Positions 40,974 to 49,878 of a stretch of DNA of 64,000 nucleotides are shown here, piece by piece. The position numbers and the translations under genes are program-made. How positions within the stretch are numbered: position 1 is the stretch's first letter; each line of letters begins with the position of its first letter. Source of the DNA: Desulfurococcales archaeon (lineage in GTDB: Archaea; Thermoproteota; Thermoprotei_A; Sulfolobales; Desulfurococcaceae); contig WAPN01000024.1 of assembly GCA_015520735.1 (NCBI GenBank), positions 1-64,000 on the forward strand. Direction: 5' to 3'. Under the pieces are notes generated by a model. That model did no database searches and had not been told where the DNA came from. It worked only from the letters and a program-made list of their open reading frames with translations.

Positions 40974-42356
40974 TTATTGTGTCTTTTCTTTCTTGATAGG
41001 GTGAATTGAATCTTTTGGTGCAGCTTTGAATACTTCAAGATAGGGGCGTAGAACCTTGGGTATTACAACGACTCCATCAGGCTCCTGATAGTTCTCAAGG
41101 ATAGATGTTATGGTCCTTGTGCTAGCGATAGCCGTTGAGTTCAGTGTATGGAGATATTCTTTGATCATACCTTTTCTCCGTATAAGCCTAATTCCTAGTC
41201 TGAAGGCTTGCCAGTCAGTACAGTTACTGCAGCTGACCATTTCCCTGTATCTCCCCTGTGCGGGCATCCATGTCTCTAGGTCGTATTTCTTGGCTGCTGG
41301 TGCTCCCAAATCACCGCTTGCAATGTTCACAACACGGTAGGGTAGGCCTAGGCCTTGGAATAATGTCTCGGCATTAGCGATCAGTTCCTCCATTATCTCC
41401 CAGCTCTCCTCGGGCTTAGCATATACGAATTGTTCAACCTTGTGGAACTGATGTACACGGAATATGCCTTTCAAGTCCCTGTTTCCTGCACCCGCCTCTT
41501 TTCTGAAGCATGGACTTATGCCAGCATATTTGAGTGGCAACATTTCTTCGGGGATGTCTTCTCCTGCGTGAAGTGCTGCTAGAGGATGCTCTGCTGTTGC
41601 TATTAGGTATAGGTCTTCTCCCTCGATCTTGTATATTGCGTCCTTGAATGTGTCCATGTCGATGACTCCCATCATTACATTATATCTAAGCATATAGGGT
41701 GGTAGGACGAGTACAAATCCCTTGCTCGTCAGATAGTCTAAGGCATAGGCTAGGAGAGCCATATCGAGGAACACGATATCCTTGAAGAGATAGTAGAACC
41801 TGCTGCCCGCTACTTGTCCGGCTTTAAACGTGTCTCCGAGGCGTAACACCTTTTCCAGCATATCTGCGTGTCCAATAGGCTTCCAGTCAATTACTTCATA
41901 GTCTACCTTGAACCCGTATTTCTCAGTTTGTTCTTTGAACTGATCGATGTATTCTCTCCATACCTTGGGTTTGCCCCAGAACCTTATCGGCACATTATAT
42001 GTATCATCGGGACCTATAGGTACTGATTCGTGGAGAATATTTGGTAGTTTGAATAAGAGTTTGATTCTTCTCTCTTCTAGCTCTTTGAGCTCTTTCTCTA
42101 ATTCCTCGAGCTCTGCTTTCAGATCTCTGACTTCTCTTATCTTCTCCTCTCTTTCTGGACCCTTAAGCCTAGCGATTTCTCGGCTCAACACATTATGTTT
42201 ATGTCTTATCTCTTGGATCTTAGTTAAAAGCTGGCGCCACTTGAGATCGGACTCGTAAGCTTCATCAACTATTCTGGGATCCATGAACCTCTTCTTAACA
42301 TACTCTCTGAGCTTGTCAGGATCATTACGGAGTAGCTCGAGTATACTCCACGGCAT
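40974..42356 (-). CDS. serS: Seryl-tRNA synthetase
   Basis: Charges tRNA-Ser. The N-terminal 110 residues form the long antiparallel coiled coil that grips the tRNA variable arm (around [16 protein letters not shown]). The class II core has motif 2 [21 protein letters not shown] and motif 3 [17 protein letters not shown]. It is the standard type, not the methanogen form. Length is 460 residues from the ATG at 42356, eight to nine bases after AGGTGTG; a TTG at 42374 is in frame upstream. The MIP18-family gene lies upstream on the same strand, 78 bases away. Confidence 0.96.
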   Translation of the reverse strand: MPWSILELLRNDPDKLREYVKKRFMDPRIVDEAYESDLKWRQLLTKIQEIRHKHNVLSREIARLKGPEREEKIREVRDLKAELEELEKELKELEERRIKLLFKLPNILHESVPIGPDDTYNVPIRFWGKPKVWREYIDQFKEQTEKYGFKVDYEVIDWKPIGHADMLEKVLRLGDTFKAGQVAGSRFYYLFKDIVFLDMALLAYALDYLTSKGFVLVLPPYMLRYNVMMGVIDMDTFKDAIYKIEGEDLYLIATAEHPLAALHAGEDIPEEMLPLKYAGISPCFRKEAGAGNRDLKGIFRVHQFHKVEQFVYAKPEESWEIMEELIANAETLFQGLGLPYRVVNIASGDLGAPAAKKYDLETWMPAQGRYREMVSCSNCTDWQAFRLGIRLIRRKGMIKEYLHTLNSTAIASTRTITSILENYQEPDGVVVIPKVLRPYLEVFKAAPKDSIHPIKKEKTQ

Positions 42357-42434
42357 ATGTATCCACACCTGCAAAGAAAAGATGCTTTCCTTTATGAAAA
42401 ATCTTTTTCTATCGTTAAACCATAGTATCTAGTA

Positions 42435-42803
42435 TTATTTTTGACCATAGGCCCTCCTATACTCTTCGACTATATCGTAACCGAATCTCTCCTTGAATAT
42501 TCTTCGTCCTTTCTCAGTCATGCGCTCAGGAGTCCAGGGAGGATCATAGACGAGTTCTATCTCTGCGTCGACTCCAAGCTTTTTCTTCAGCTCCTCAGTA
42601 ACCATCATTGGCAAAATATTCGCGAGAGGACAGAACGGGGTTGTTAGCCCCATTCGTATTTTCACATGTTTATCATTAATGATCTTAATATCGTAGATTA
42701 GCCCTAGATTCCATAGATCTATTCCTATCTCGGGATCGGTTATTGTTTCGAGAATCGATATGATTTTTTCCTTCAGTTCTTCATAACCCTGGTTTTCCGG
42801 CAT
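42435..42803 (-). CDS. MIP18/DUF59 family protein, iron-sulfur assembly or transfer
   Basis: The domain begins IISILETITDPEIGIDLWNLGLIYDI and contains the reactive-Cys motif TTPFCPLA, then DPPWTPERMT. These are marks of the PaaD/SufT/MIP18 group that helps mature iron-sulfur proteins. The start is the ATG at 42803, eight or nine bases after GGTG, giving 122 residues. An in-frame ATG at 42857 would add 18 residues, but those codons lie inside the GC-rich structured leader, so I do not use it. Several Fe-S enzymes in this window could be clients. Confidence 0.9.
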   Translation of the reverse strand: MPENQGYEELKEKIISILETITDPEIGIDLWNLGLIYDIKIINDKHVKIRMGLTTPFCPLANILPMMVTEELKKKLGVDAEIELVYDPPWTPERMTEKGRRIFKERFGYDIVEEYRRAYGQK

Positions 42804-42829
42804 ATTCTTTTCACCGCGGAGAAAATATA

Positions 42830-42896
42830 GTGCGGGGGACAAGTCCCCCCAAGTCATCCAATACCCCTGCAGCGGGGGCGTCGAACTTGGGGGGCG
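42830..42896 (-). promoter_or_regulatory. GC-rich leader with mutually exclusive hairpins before the DUF59 gene
   Basis: On the minus strand CCCCCCAAGT (42894-42885) pairs perfectly over ten bases with ACTTGGGGGG (42854-42845), enclosing an inner CCCC-GGGG hairpin (42878-42864). The same G-run can instead pair downstream: GGGGGAC (42849-42843) with GTCCCCC (42840-42834). The two foldings exclude each other, a switch-like arrangement. A TATA element GGATAAATAATCC (42912-42924) would start transcription right at the first stem. It lies about 30 bases before the ribosome-binding site. It may be a regulatory leader or a separate RNA. Confidence 0.55.
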
Positions 42897-42951
42897 GCGC
42901 GCATGTTAAAAGGATTATTTATCCGCCTTTTTTACTCTTACTTGAAGAAAT

Positions 42952-43239
42952 CTAGGTTTTACCGAGCAATTTGCTCCTAATGAAACTTATGTAGCTTTTG
43001 GAGGAGGGCACACTTGTTGCTTTAACAGCTATGGTATATAAGATCTTGACTTCTTCTTCAGTAGCATAATCCAGTGGTATGCCCTTTCTTTCATGTTTCT
43101 CCCATCTATCATAGAGGCTATTCAGTATTTCTTGTACCGTTGGGTTAGAATAGAACGCTATTTTCCTTCCATCTTCACGGCTATCATCAACCATTTCGAT
43201 GATTTTTTTCTTCATTAACTCTATATCCACTACGATCAC
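42952..43239 (-). CDS. Small hypothetical protein in the R15P isomerase operon
   Basis: A 95-residue charged, helical protein that I do not recognise (IIEMVDDSREDGRKIAFYS, then KSYISFIRSKLLGKT). Its GTG start overlaps the TGA of the isomerase gene (GTGA), a sign of translational coupling. It is the last gene of an operon of four. A role connected with the isomerase is inferred from position only. Confidence 0.7.
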   Translation of the reverse strand: MIVVDIELMKKKIIEMVDDSREDGRKIAFYSNPTVQEILNSLYDRWEKHERKGIPLDYATEEEVKILYTIAVKATSVPSSKSYISFIRSKLLGKT

Positions 43240-44228
43240 TCCTCCAATGTCTCCTCGAACCTAATTCTACCTATTCCTCCCTGTTTAATTTTTTCCAGAG
43301 CCCATCCAAACCTCTCAAGCAATATTAGTATTGCCGACTGAGGCGGTATAACGCCTAGCTCCGTTATTATGGCATCAATATACTCGGGCGGAGTAACATC
43401 GAATGACGGATTGAGTACACGGACATTCGGATGCGATGCGATCCAGTCAGCTGGCACTATCTCGGTAGGATCCCTGAACTCTATAGGTACAAGCTCGCCA
43501 ATAACAGTTGCCGGACTGAATTTATATGTTTCCGCCGCTACAAACACTCTGACTCGTGCCTCATGAGCTGCGAGCGCTACTTGACTGGTCCCTATTTTGT
43601 TTACAACCGCGCCGTTACTCGTAACAGTATCAGCTCCAACCACTACCTGATCAACCTCATGCATTACGTATCTTACAGCACTATCGGGTATTTGAGTTAC
43701 TGGTACCCCCTCCCTCGTTAGATGCCTAAACGTTATCCTCCCCTGGAAGAAGGGCCTTGTCTCCGTGCTATAGACATGCCTTATCTTCCCCATCTTATAG
43801 GCCTCAACAATAACTGACACAGCGGCGGTACTGTGGCAATGAGTAAGTACAATAGCATCGTCCTTGATCCTCTTAGCCCCTATTACGCCGATCTTCTTGA
43901 CTGCCTCGAGACTCTCTGCTATAAATGTGTCTACAGCACGTATAACGGCATCTCGTAGCTCGGCAACGTTTCCTTCCACCTTCTCGAGGTGGTACATGAC
44001 ATAATATACTGCATTAGGAAGGCTAACCGCTGTAGGCCTAGTTGATATGAGCAGATCTGCTACTCGCGCCATGTATCTACGGAACTCATATGAGTCATCC
44101 ACTCCTTCGTATTTCTGTGCAGCTATTTTTAATGCTTTAGCAGCAGCTCTAGCAATACGCCCAGCACCTCTTATACGCATGGTCTTTATGTCTTCCGCTA
44201 TCTTGATTACCTCTTCTGGGATTTTCAT
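43236..44228 (-). CDS. Ribose-1,5-bisphosphate isomerase
   Basis: Converts ribose 1,5-bisphosphate to ribulose 1,5-bisphosphate in the archaeal AMP pathway that feeds type III RuBisCO. It belongs to the eIF2B-alpha-like isomerase fold. Cys131 in LTHCHSTAAV and Asp200 in VGADTVTSNGAVVNKIG are spaced 69 apart, as Cys133/Asp202 of the Thermococcus enzyme. ETRPFFQGR binds the phosphate end. Length is 330 residues. The start is the ATG at 44228, five bases after GGTGAT, which overlaps the stop of the upstream paralogue. AMP phosphorylase and RuBisCO are not in the window. Confidence 0.88.
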   Translation of the reverse strand: MKIPEEVIKIAEDIKTMRIRGAGRIARAAAKALKIAAQKYEGVDDSYEFRRYMARVADLLISTRPTAVSLPNAVYYVMYHLEKVEGNVAELRDAVIRAVDTFIAESLEAVKKIGVIGAKRIKDDAIVLTHCHSTAAVSVIVEAYKMGKIRHVYSTETRPFFQGRITFRHLTREGVPVTQIPDSAVRYVMHEVDQVVVGADTVTSNGAVVNKIGTSQVALAAHEARVRVFVAAETYKFSPATVIGELVPIEFRDPTEIVPADWIASHPNVRVLNPSFDVTPPEYIDAIITELGVIPPQSAILILLERFGWALEKIKQGGIGRIRFEETLEE

Positions 44229-44233
44229 GTAAA

Positions 44234-45184
44234 TCACCACATGTACTTCTTTTCTAGGGACTCGATTATTTCGTCTACACGAAGTATTCTTGGCGGGAAA
44301 CTACCGTAGATCTGCTTAAGAATCACAGGCACAGCTTGTGGAGCGAATAAACCTGCATCAGTCGCTATCCCGTCAATATATTGTGGGGGGGTGACGTCAT
44401 AAATAGGTGCTCTCGCGCGATAATTTTCCGGAAGCATAGCGCGGACGTCAGGGCTCATCAATAGGGTCCAATCACCCTCGGGTAGCTTCAATATCTCACC
44501 ATATATTGTCTCGGGGCTAAACTTATACAGTGGCGCGATAACGTATACTCTTACCCTAGCCTCATTTGATGCTAGGCTCAATAAGCTGCTCCCAACCTTC
44601 CCAACAACGGCCCCATTCACCGCCACGGCTTCAGCACTTATGAACGACTTTGTACAGTTCTTTACGAAGAAGCGTGCTGCAGAGTCCACGATAAGATATG
44701 TCTCGAAGCCGAGCTTGTCTAGGTAGTCCGCAAGATCTATTCCTTCCATACCCGGCCTAGACTCCATAACATAAACCTTTACTTTTTTCCCTGTATCGGC
44801 AAGTATTTTGAAGAATCTTCTCAGACAAACACCGCGGCTCAACGTTATTATGACATCATCACGTAATACCCTATGAGACGCAACTTTTGCGGCTTCCCAG
44901 CATGCTTCATCGATCTTTTTCCTCAGACCCTCGATGAATGATATAAAGTAATTCTTATCATAGTTTTTTTCTATGAGGTGTCTCCCTATTTCTCGCATAA
45001 TGTTCCAAGCGCCAGCATTTACAGGCCTACGTTCTTTCAGCTCATCGACTATGCCCTTATAAGCCTCGATAACGTCTTCTGGATCACCTTTTTCGGCTAC
45101 AGCTTTGAACCTTTCAAGAATTAGAAACATGTATTCTGTCCCAGATTCTCTCCGAGAATATCCATTCTTAATTAGTTCTTCCAT
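44234..45184 (-). CDS. eIF2B-like paralogue of the isomerase, catalytic residues replaced
   Basis: The 316-residue protein has the same fold as its downstream neighbour (ESRPGMEG for ETRPFFQG; NGAVVGKVGSSLLSLASNEARV; YKFSPETIYGE; YDVTPPQYIDGI). The isomerase Cys is replaced (TLSRGVCLRR where the enzyme has THCHSTAAV), and the catalytic Asp is Glu185 in SAEAVAVNG. Both changes resemble eukaryotic eIF2B regulatory subunits (AE.V..NG). It is therefore probably not an isomerase. It may pair with the isomerase or sense a nucleotide. The start is the ATG at 45184, after GGGGAG. Confidence 0.82.
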   Translation of the reverse strand: MEELIKNGYSRRESGTEYMFLILERFKAVAEKGDPEDVIEAYKGIVDELKERRPVNAGAWNIMREIGRHLIEKNYDKNYFISFIEGLRKKIDEACWEAAKVASHRVLRDDVIITLSRGVCLRRFFKILADTGKKVKVYVMESRPGMEGIDLADYLDKLGFETYLIVDSAARFFVKNCTKSFISAEAVAVNGAVVGKVGSSLLSLASNEARVRVYVIAPLYKFSPETIYGEILKLPEGDWTLLMSPDVRAMLPENYRARAPIYDVTPPQYIDGIATDAGLFAPQAVPVILKQIYGSFPPRILRVDEIIESLEKKYMW

Positions 45185-45209
45185 CAAAAATGCTCCCCTT
45201 AAGCATAGG

Positions 45210-46112
45210 CTAACCCTCAATTCTTAATATAAATTCTGCCAGCTCGCTAACCACCTTCCGAGTTTCATCCCCAGGGCCTAGCGGTAGGTCATAGATTGCC
45301 ATGGGAGTACCTAGAATATCCAATACTTTTAACGTGGTAAGAAGCATAGGTGATGAGGTATAGGTCGTCAGCAATACTGATTTCTTGTATCTCTCGCCAT
45401 CATATACAGCTACTTTCGATGGCGCTACAACTAGCACTATTTTCGAGTCCAGCGAGCCTGGGGTGGGCGCTGCAGAGTCATTATAGCTCTCAACTAATAC
45501 TAAATCGAACATCCCGGATACAAGGCTCATAATTGAATCAATGGACTCATAGATCTTTCTAGAATCGAGTATTTTTTCGAGATAATCAGTATTTGCTTCG
45601 ACGACCATTGTGTTGGGTTTTTGTCTGAACACATCGAGGAGCTCGTCCACCGTCTTCTTTAAATACATGTTAATTCTATCATATGTATCTTTGCAGAAAA
45701 CATATGTTGATGCCCTTTCAAGTAAACGATCATTATTCGTTCTCCAAACATTAGTAATTCTCGCAATAACAGCGGAGCCGATAGGATTACTTATTCTTGA
45801 TACATATGTGGTACTGCGGAATCCGGGCGAAAACGGGTCAAGAGGCATGGTTAGAATATCAAGAGGAGAAATAGCGTCAACTATATCAAGCAACCCCAGT
45901 CTCTCAGCCACAATATATGCGTCGTGGCCTACGAGGACGCCGAGCTCCAAAGAATGGATCACTGTTTCGTACTGATACCATCCATTATGACCTCCTATAG
46001 GCTTGAAATAGCCTATCTTAAACCCTCTATTCTTCAGCTCCTCCCCCAACATAAGGGCGAGGGTTGTTTTGCCTGAGTCATATGGTAGTAGTCCCGTAAT
46101 AAGGATCTTCAT
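45210..46112 (-). CDS. P-loop ATPase/GTPase, dethiobiotin-synthetase-like fold
   Basis: The N-terminus MKILITGLLPYDSGKTTLA has a SIMIBI-type P-loop, followed by YFKPIGGHNGWYQY, like the substrate loop of BioD/AAA_26 proteins. Later FDLVLVESYND fits Walker B. About 300 residues. I believe it matches an uncharacterised archaeal P-loop family (COG4028). It is the first gene of the operon with the eIF2B-like pair. The start is the ATG at 46112 just after GGTGATCATA. The function is not known. Confidence 0.78.
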   Translation of the reverse strand: MKILITGLLPYDSGKTTLALMLGEELKNRGFKIGYFKPIGGHNGWYQYETVIHSLELGVLVGHDAYIVAERLGLLDIVDAISPLDILTMPLDPFSPGFRSTTYVSRISNPIGSAVIARITNVWRTNNDRLLERASTYVFCKDTYDRINMYLKKTVDELLDVFRQKPNTMVVEANTDYLEKILDSRKIYESIDSIMSLVSGMFDLVLVESYNDSAAPTPGSLDSKIVLVVAPSKVAVYDGERYKKSVLLTTYTSSPMLLTTLKVLDILGTPMAIYDLPLGPGDETRKVVSELAEFILRIEG

Positions 46113-46248
46113 TATGATCACCATGTAGCAATAAAGAGTAGGCATCAACATAGCGAATCTTGGAAGGGATAGGTAATCATATATTCCCTATCCAATATAC
46201 AAGCCTATATTGACATCGGATATTAATATTACAGTTGGGTGGACGATG

Positions 46249-47913
46249 ATGAAAAAACTTGTAGCAGTACTTGCATCATTAATATTCATCTCGTTGTTCG
46301 CGGCACCAATTATTAATGCTCAATATACTGTTGCCTCGTCATCTAGAACGGTATTCATATATGCTCCGTGCTTCGATCCCGAACAGAACTTGACAGGGAC
46401 GTTAAAAGAGCTGGTGAACAGTTCATCAATATATATTGTTGAGCCGCGGCCCCCATACACGCCACTATATGGATTACTAAGTCTAGTAAACGGTTCTTGG
46501 AGTATTGATAAAGGAATACCGGGGAATATAACGCTGATACTGGACAATGGTAGCAGGGTATACCCATACAAGATCATAGATCAGAAGCACCTGCAGGCGA
46601 GATTGGGAAAAGAATCAATGCTTGTAGCCGTACAGGGCATAAACCCGGAGTATTTCAACTATAGTTCAAACCCGTACTACAATATAACAAAGCAGTATAT
46701 TCCACCGCAGAGTATAGCAGTCCCGATCAACGGGACCAGTGAATGGAAACTACTTGATACCTCGATAAGCGTCTACAAGATAACAGGCGGATACCGTCTG
46801 GTCATAAAGGGATACGTGAATATCCTCGTCAGCAACGAAACTTATACCACACCAATAGTTAAACTCAATATTACAAAAGCGACGACACAAGTAGCGGCAG
46901 GTGTTTATTGGCTAAAATTCCACTTAGTACCGGAAAACGATGAAGTTCTCGTTATAACACTTGGAACCAGGGAGCCAAGAGCATGGATAGGTAAGAATTA
47001 TGGTGAATTCCACAATCCCGTGACTCCATGGCTTCCTCCAAGTTTTGCGGAAACGATAGGGTTCAACGCCACAAAGTGGGCATTAAAAGAAGTGACGTCG
47101 TTCTATATCTCATTAGCGGGCTTCATGTATTCATATACGAAGTCAAGATTCATAATGATCGATTACCCCGTTATCTACAATGCATATCTAGTCGCTAAAG
47201 CATTAGGTCTCGATGAAAAGCAGACCAATGAGCTCCTACAAATAGCACTAGATGGACTAAACAAAATACTGGATACCACTAGGAACAAATTAGGAGCTGA
47301 TACATCAATATTAATATACTCTTCCTTCAACAAACTTCCTAAGCCGCAGGAAATAAAGGGTACAATAGAGGTCGTGCCCGGACTCTACAAGATAAGCGGA
47401 GCAATTGATGTTAGTGCATTACCTGAAGGATCACAAATAATCAGTATAAATGGTAAAAAGTATCTGGCCGTGCCTAATCATGACATAAGAGGATACCTAC
47501 TAGTAAAATCACCCTACTCCGAGACGGGAGTACAAGGCACGATACCTGCAGGCGCTGTAACCGGAATATTCGGTGCACTGGCAAATGATTACGGGATAGC
47601 AGTATCGAAACTACTTGACGAGATCGTCCGCCTTCAAAATAAGGTTTCTGACCTAACCGCGGATAGCATCAAGCTTAAGGATGAGAACTCTCAGCTCAAC
47701 CAGACGGTTGAGAATCTAAAGGCCGAGCTCGGCAAATATAAGGCCGTAAACGCCAATCTCACTAGCAAGGTCTTGGACCTAGAGGATCAAATAAAGAAGC
47801 TAAAACACGACGTTGATAGTGCAATTCTTTATGCAACGGCCGGGGTAGTCGGCATAGCTATTTTCGTGCTGATACTCTACTATGCTGTGAGTAAGAGTAT
47901 TAAGAAGAGATAA
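46249..47913 (+). CDS. Secreted surface protein with coiled-coil stalk and membrane anchor
   Basis: A signal peptide (KKLVAVLASLIFISLFAAP) leads into about 420 residues of beta-rich, N-sequon-rich sequence. Next is a coiled coil (about 465-525: LQNKVSDLTADSIKLKDENSQL and onward), then a transmembrane helix and KSIKKR. The plan repeats the C-terminus of the importer binding protein. I do not recognise the external domain. The start is the second ATG (46249), six bases after GGTGG; an ATG at 46246 is adjacent. It stands alone, divergent from the P-loop operon. Confidence 0.75.
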   Translation: MKKLVAVLASLIFISLFAAPIINAQYTVASSSRTVFIYAPCFDPEQNLTGTLKELVNSSSIYIVEPRPPYTPLYGLLSLVNGSWSIDKGIPGNITLILDNGSRVYPYKIIDQKHLQARLGKESMLVAVQGINPEYFNYSSNPYYNITKQYIPPQSIAVPINGTSEWKLLDTSISVYKITGGYRLVIKGYVNILVSNETYTTPIVKLNITKATTQVAAGVYWLKFHLVPENDEVLVITLGTREPRAWIGKNYGEFHNPVTPWLPPSFAETIGFNATKWALKEVTSFYISLAGFMYSYTKSRFIMIDYPVIYNAYLVAKALGLDEKQTNELLQIALDGLNKILDTTRNKLGADTSILIYSSFNKLPKPQEIKGTIEVVPGLYKISGAIDVSALPEGSQIISINGKKYLAVPNHDIRGYLLVKSPYSETGVQGTIPAGAVTGIFGALANDYGIAVSKLLDEIVRLQNKVSDLTADSIKLKDENSQLNQTVENLKAELGKYKAVNANLTSKVLDLEDQIKKLKHDVDSAILYATAGVVGIAIFVLILYYAVSKSIKKR

Positions 47914-47936
47914 TTGTTATTTATTTCTTATTTCAA

Positions 47937-48407
47937 TTACAGATATTTTATCAACAATTCTAATCCACCAGAATAGATAAGCCAGGCCAATAACAAGATA
48001 AACGCTATTATAAAACCCGTGGCTGTCGAGGCAAGACTATTTGACCTAAAAATTCTCAATCCATAGGCCCTGTTGCTGAAAGGCCAGAATATGAATGCAC
48101 CTCTCTTTGTAAGGCTATCACAAAAAATATGTAGAAGCCAGCCAGTTGTAAATGAGAGCGTTAAAGACCATATATTATCATGGAGTAAATTGCAGGGAAA
48201 AAGATTTAACAATAAATAGAGGCTTATAGTCCCGACAAGTACGGAGAACAAATTATGTAATGATTTCCTATGTCCAAATCTTAGATCGAAATCTGGTATA
48301 TAACCCCCTATACTTCCCATGATTAGACACAATGGGACCAGATAAAGCTTAGAAGCGAAAAATAGGCCGGAGATAGCACCTATTATAACATGTATTGATC
48401 TATGCAT
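47937..48407 (-). CDS. Membrane-bound YdjM/DUF457-type predicted metal-dependent hydrolase
   Basis: Four hydrophobic segments hold the conserved polar motifs: MHRSIHVIIG at the start, GGYIPDFDLRFGHRKSLHN, and WLLHIFCDSLTKRGAFIFWPF. These form a His/Asp site on the membrane face as in the YdjM (LexA-regulated) family. The true substrate is unknown. Length is 156 residues. It ends close to the stop of the convergent stalk protein and begins about 100 bases before the end of tiaS. Confidence 0.85.
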   Translation of the reverse strand: MHRSIHVIIGAISGLFFASKLYLVPLCLIMGSIGGYIPDFDLRFGHRKSLHNLFSVLVGTISLYLLLNLFPCNLLHDNIWSLTLSFTTGWLLHIFCDSLTKRGAFIFWPFSNRAYGLRIFRSNSLASTATGFIIAFILLLAWLIYSGGLELLIKYL

Positions 48408-48507
48408 GATATTCTACCACTCATTAATGGTCAGCAGAGGACCACATCTTCATCTATCAGTTCGATCCCGGGGTATCTCTTCATCCCTACTCATAATATC
48501 CGGGGTA

Positions 48508-49878
48508 TCAGGCTATAAAGCGGCTCTTCCCCTTCAAATAAAAATTAGTCGGGGTGTATCTCTCGGGAAACCCCTTCTTTTCTTTACCGAACCTTTCAAG
48601 TGGTTTCATAAGGTGCTTGAACGCTCTTGGCGGGGGCTCATACCATCCAGGAGATATTTTTCGCTTAAGGTAAACTATCTCCTTATGTAGATCTCTTACT
48701 CTTAAGCCACATTTCGGACACTTAAAACCTTTATTCTTTCCGGCGCTTTTAAGCCTGGAACCGCAACGGGGGCACAGCGGATTCAATAACTTTACGCTAG
48801 GAGCAAGGGCTATTACATGGAGTTTTTCGAGATTTATGGTGGGTCCATGCCGGCTACTCATCGGCCGGACGACTCCCATAACCTCTACAATATCGCCTGG
48901 CAGAAGCTCCTCTACGGTGTTCCTAAAATGACCGGTTGGCTCGTATGCGGCTACATCGATTACATGAATGCCATCTGTAACACTAATTATTACGTGTCCT
49001 CCGGTTATTCTCTTAGGCTTGGAATGAATTCTTACCTTAATTCTCACGGATCTGTAAATGTATGCTTCTCTCAGACTATTAATCCTCAATAAATGCGCAT
49101 CCGTGTGTTGGTTAGTTCGAAAAATCAATGCCCCTTCTACAGGCTCCTCTATTTCTAGCATTCGAAAAGCCTCAAGTACATCCCCGGGTTCTTCGCCCCT
49201 TATCCCGAGCAATACTGGGTCTGGACCATGTGGTAGGATTAAGGGTTTATCTGTCTCCCAGTCATAGTTTAGAAACGTTCTTCCACGTGTAGCCATCGCC
49301 ATCTTCTTCACTGATTCAGATGATACTTTTCTCGGTTTTCCATAATTCTCCTCGGATCTATACGCTATTAATTCATAGGTATAATCCGTCCTAGTCATGC
49401 GATACCCTATCCCCGCAAGGCTACCTATGAGGCCTCTGTGACCACCAGTTATCCTTTTATAGATTATCTTATCGCCAAGCTTACCGATGACGCGATCTAG
49501 TAATGACGATGGTATAATATCCGATAATGCTTTACGAGAAAACCATTCGACGAGAGAGCTGATCTTGCCCTTGTATAGGATTATGCCTGGCTGGCTTTCC
49601 GGGTGCCTATACTCCGATACATACTCTTCAGCATATGCAAGGGCTTCCTCAAAAAAGTCCTCCGGATCACGGCTCGTATCTAGTCTGAGGACAAGTGCTC
49701 CATTACCTCTCGTCTTCCATGGCACGCCGGGGTTCAACCTAATGAGGTTTGGGTAATCAATAAGCTTTACTTTCGGATCATGCAACCATTTCCCGAGTAG
49801 TCTGTATATAAAATGAGTTGTGCATCCGCCACGGGGCGAGTCTATATCATCGACACCTAAATGTATGATCACATGCAT
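48508..49878 (-). CDS. tiaS: tRNA-Ile2 2-agmatinylcytidine synthetase
   Basis: Modifies the wobble cytidine of tRNA-Ile(CAU) with agmatine so that it reads AUA, an archaea-specific and essential reaction. It opens with GVDDIDSPRGGCTTHF, the kinase-like catalytic signature of TiaS. It then has an OB-fold region (ITGGHVIISVTDG) and a C-terminal zinc ribbon (CPRCGSRL and CPKCG). Length is about 456 residues. I place the start at the ATG at 49878, which overlaps the stop of the upstream deoxyhypusine synthase (TGATG) and follows GGAG; a GTG at 49881 is in frame. Confidence 0.95.
   Translation of the reverse strand: MHVIIHLGVDDIDSPRGGCTTHFIYRLLGKWLHDPKVKLIDYPNLIRLNPGVPWKTRGNGALVLRLDTSRDPEDFFEEALAYAEEYVSEYRHPESQPGIILYKGKISSLVEWFSRKALSDIIPSSLLDRVIGKLGDKIIYKRITGGHRGLIGSLAGIGYRMTRTDYTYELIAYRSEENYGKPRKVSSESVKKMAMATRGRTFLNYDWETDKPLILPHGPDPVLLGIRGEEPGDVLEAFRMLEIEEPVEGALIFRTNQHTDAHLLRINSLREAYIYRSVRIKVRIHSKPKRITGGHVIISVTDGIHVIDVAAYEPTGHFRNTVEELLPGDIVEVMGVVRPMSSRHGPTINLEKLHVIALAPSVKLLNPLCPRCGSRLKSAGKNKGFKCPKCGLRVRDLHKEIVYLKRKISPGWYEPPPRAFKHLMKPLERFGKEKKGFPERYTPTNFYLKGKSRFIA

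Noticed and set aside
42804-42857. In-frame extension of the DUF59 protein to an upstream ATG
   Set aside because: The 18 added codons coincide with GC-rich stems, have no similarity to the family, and a good ribosome-binding site serves the ATG at 42803.
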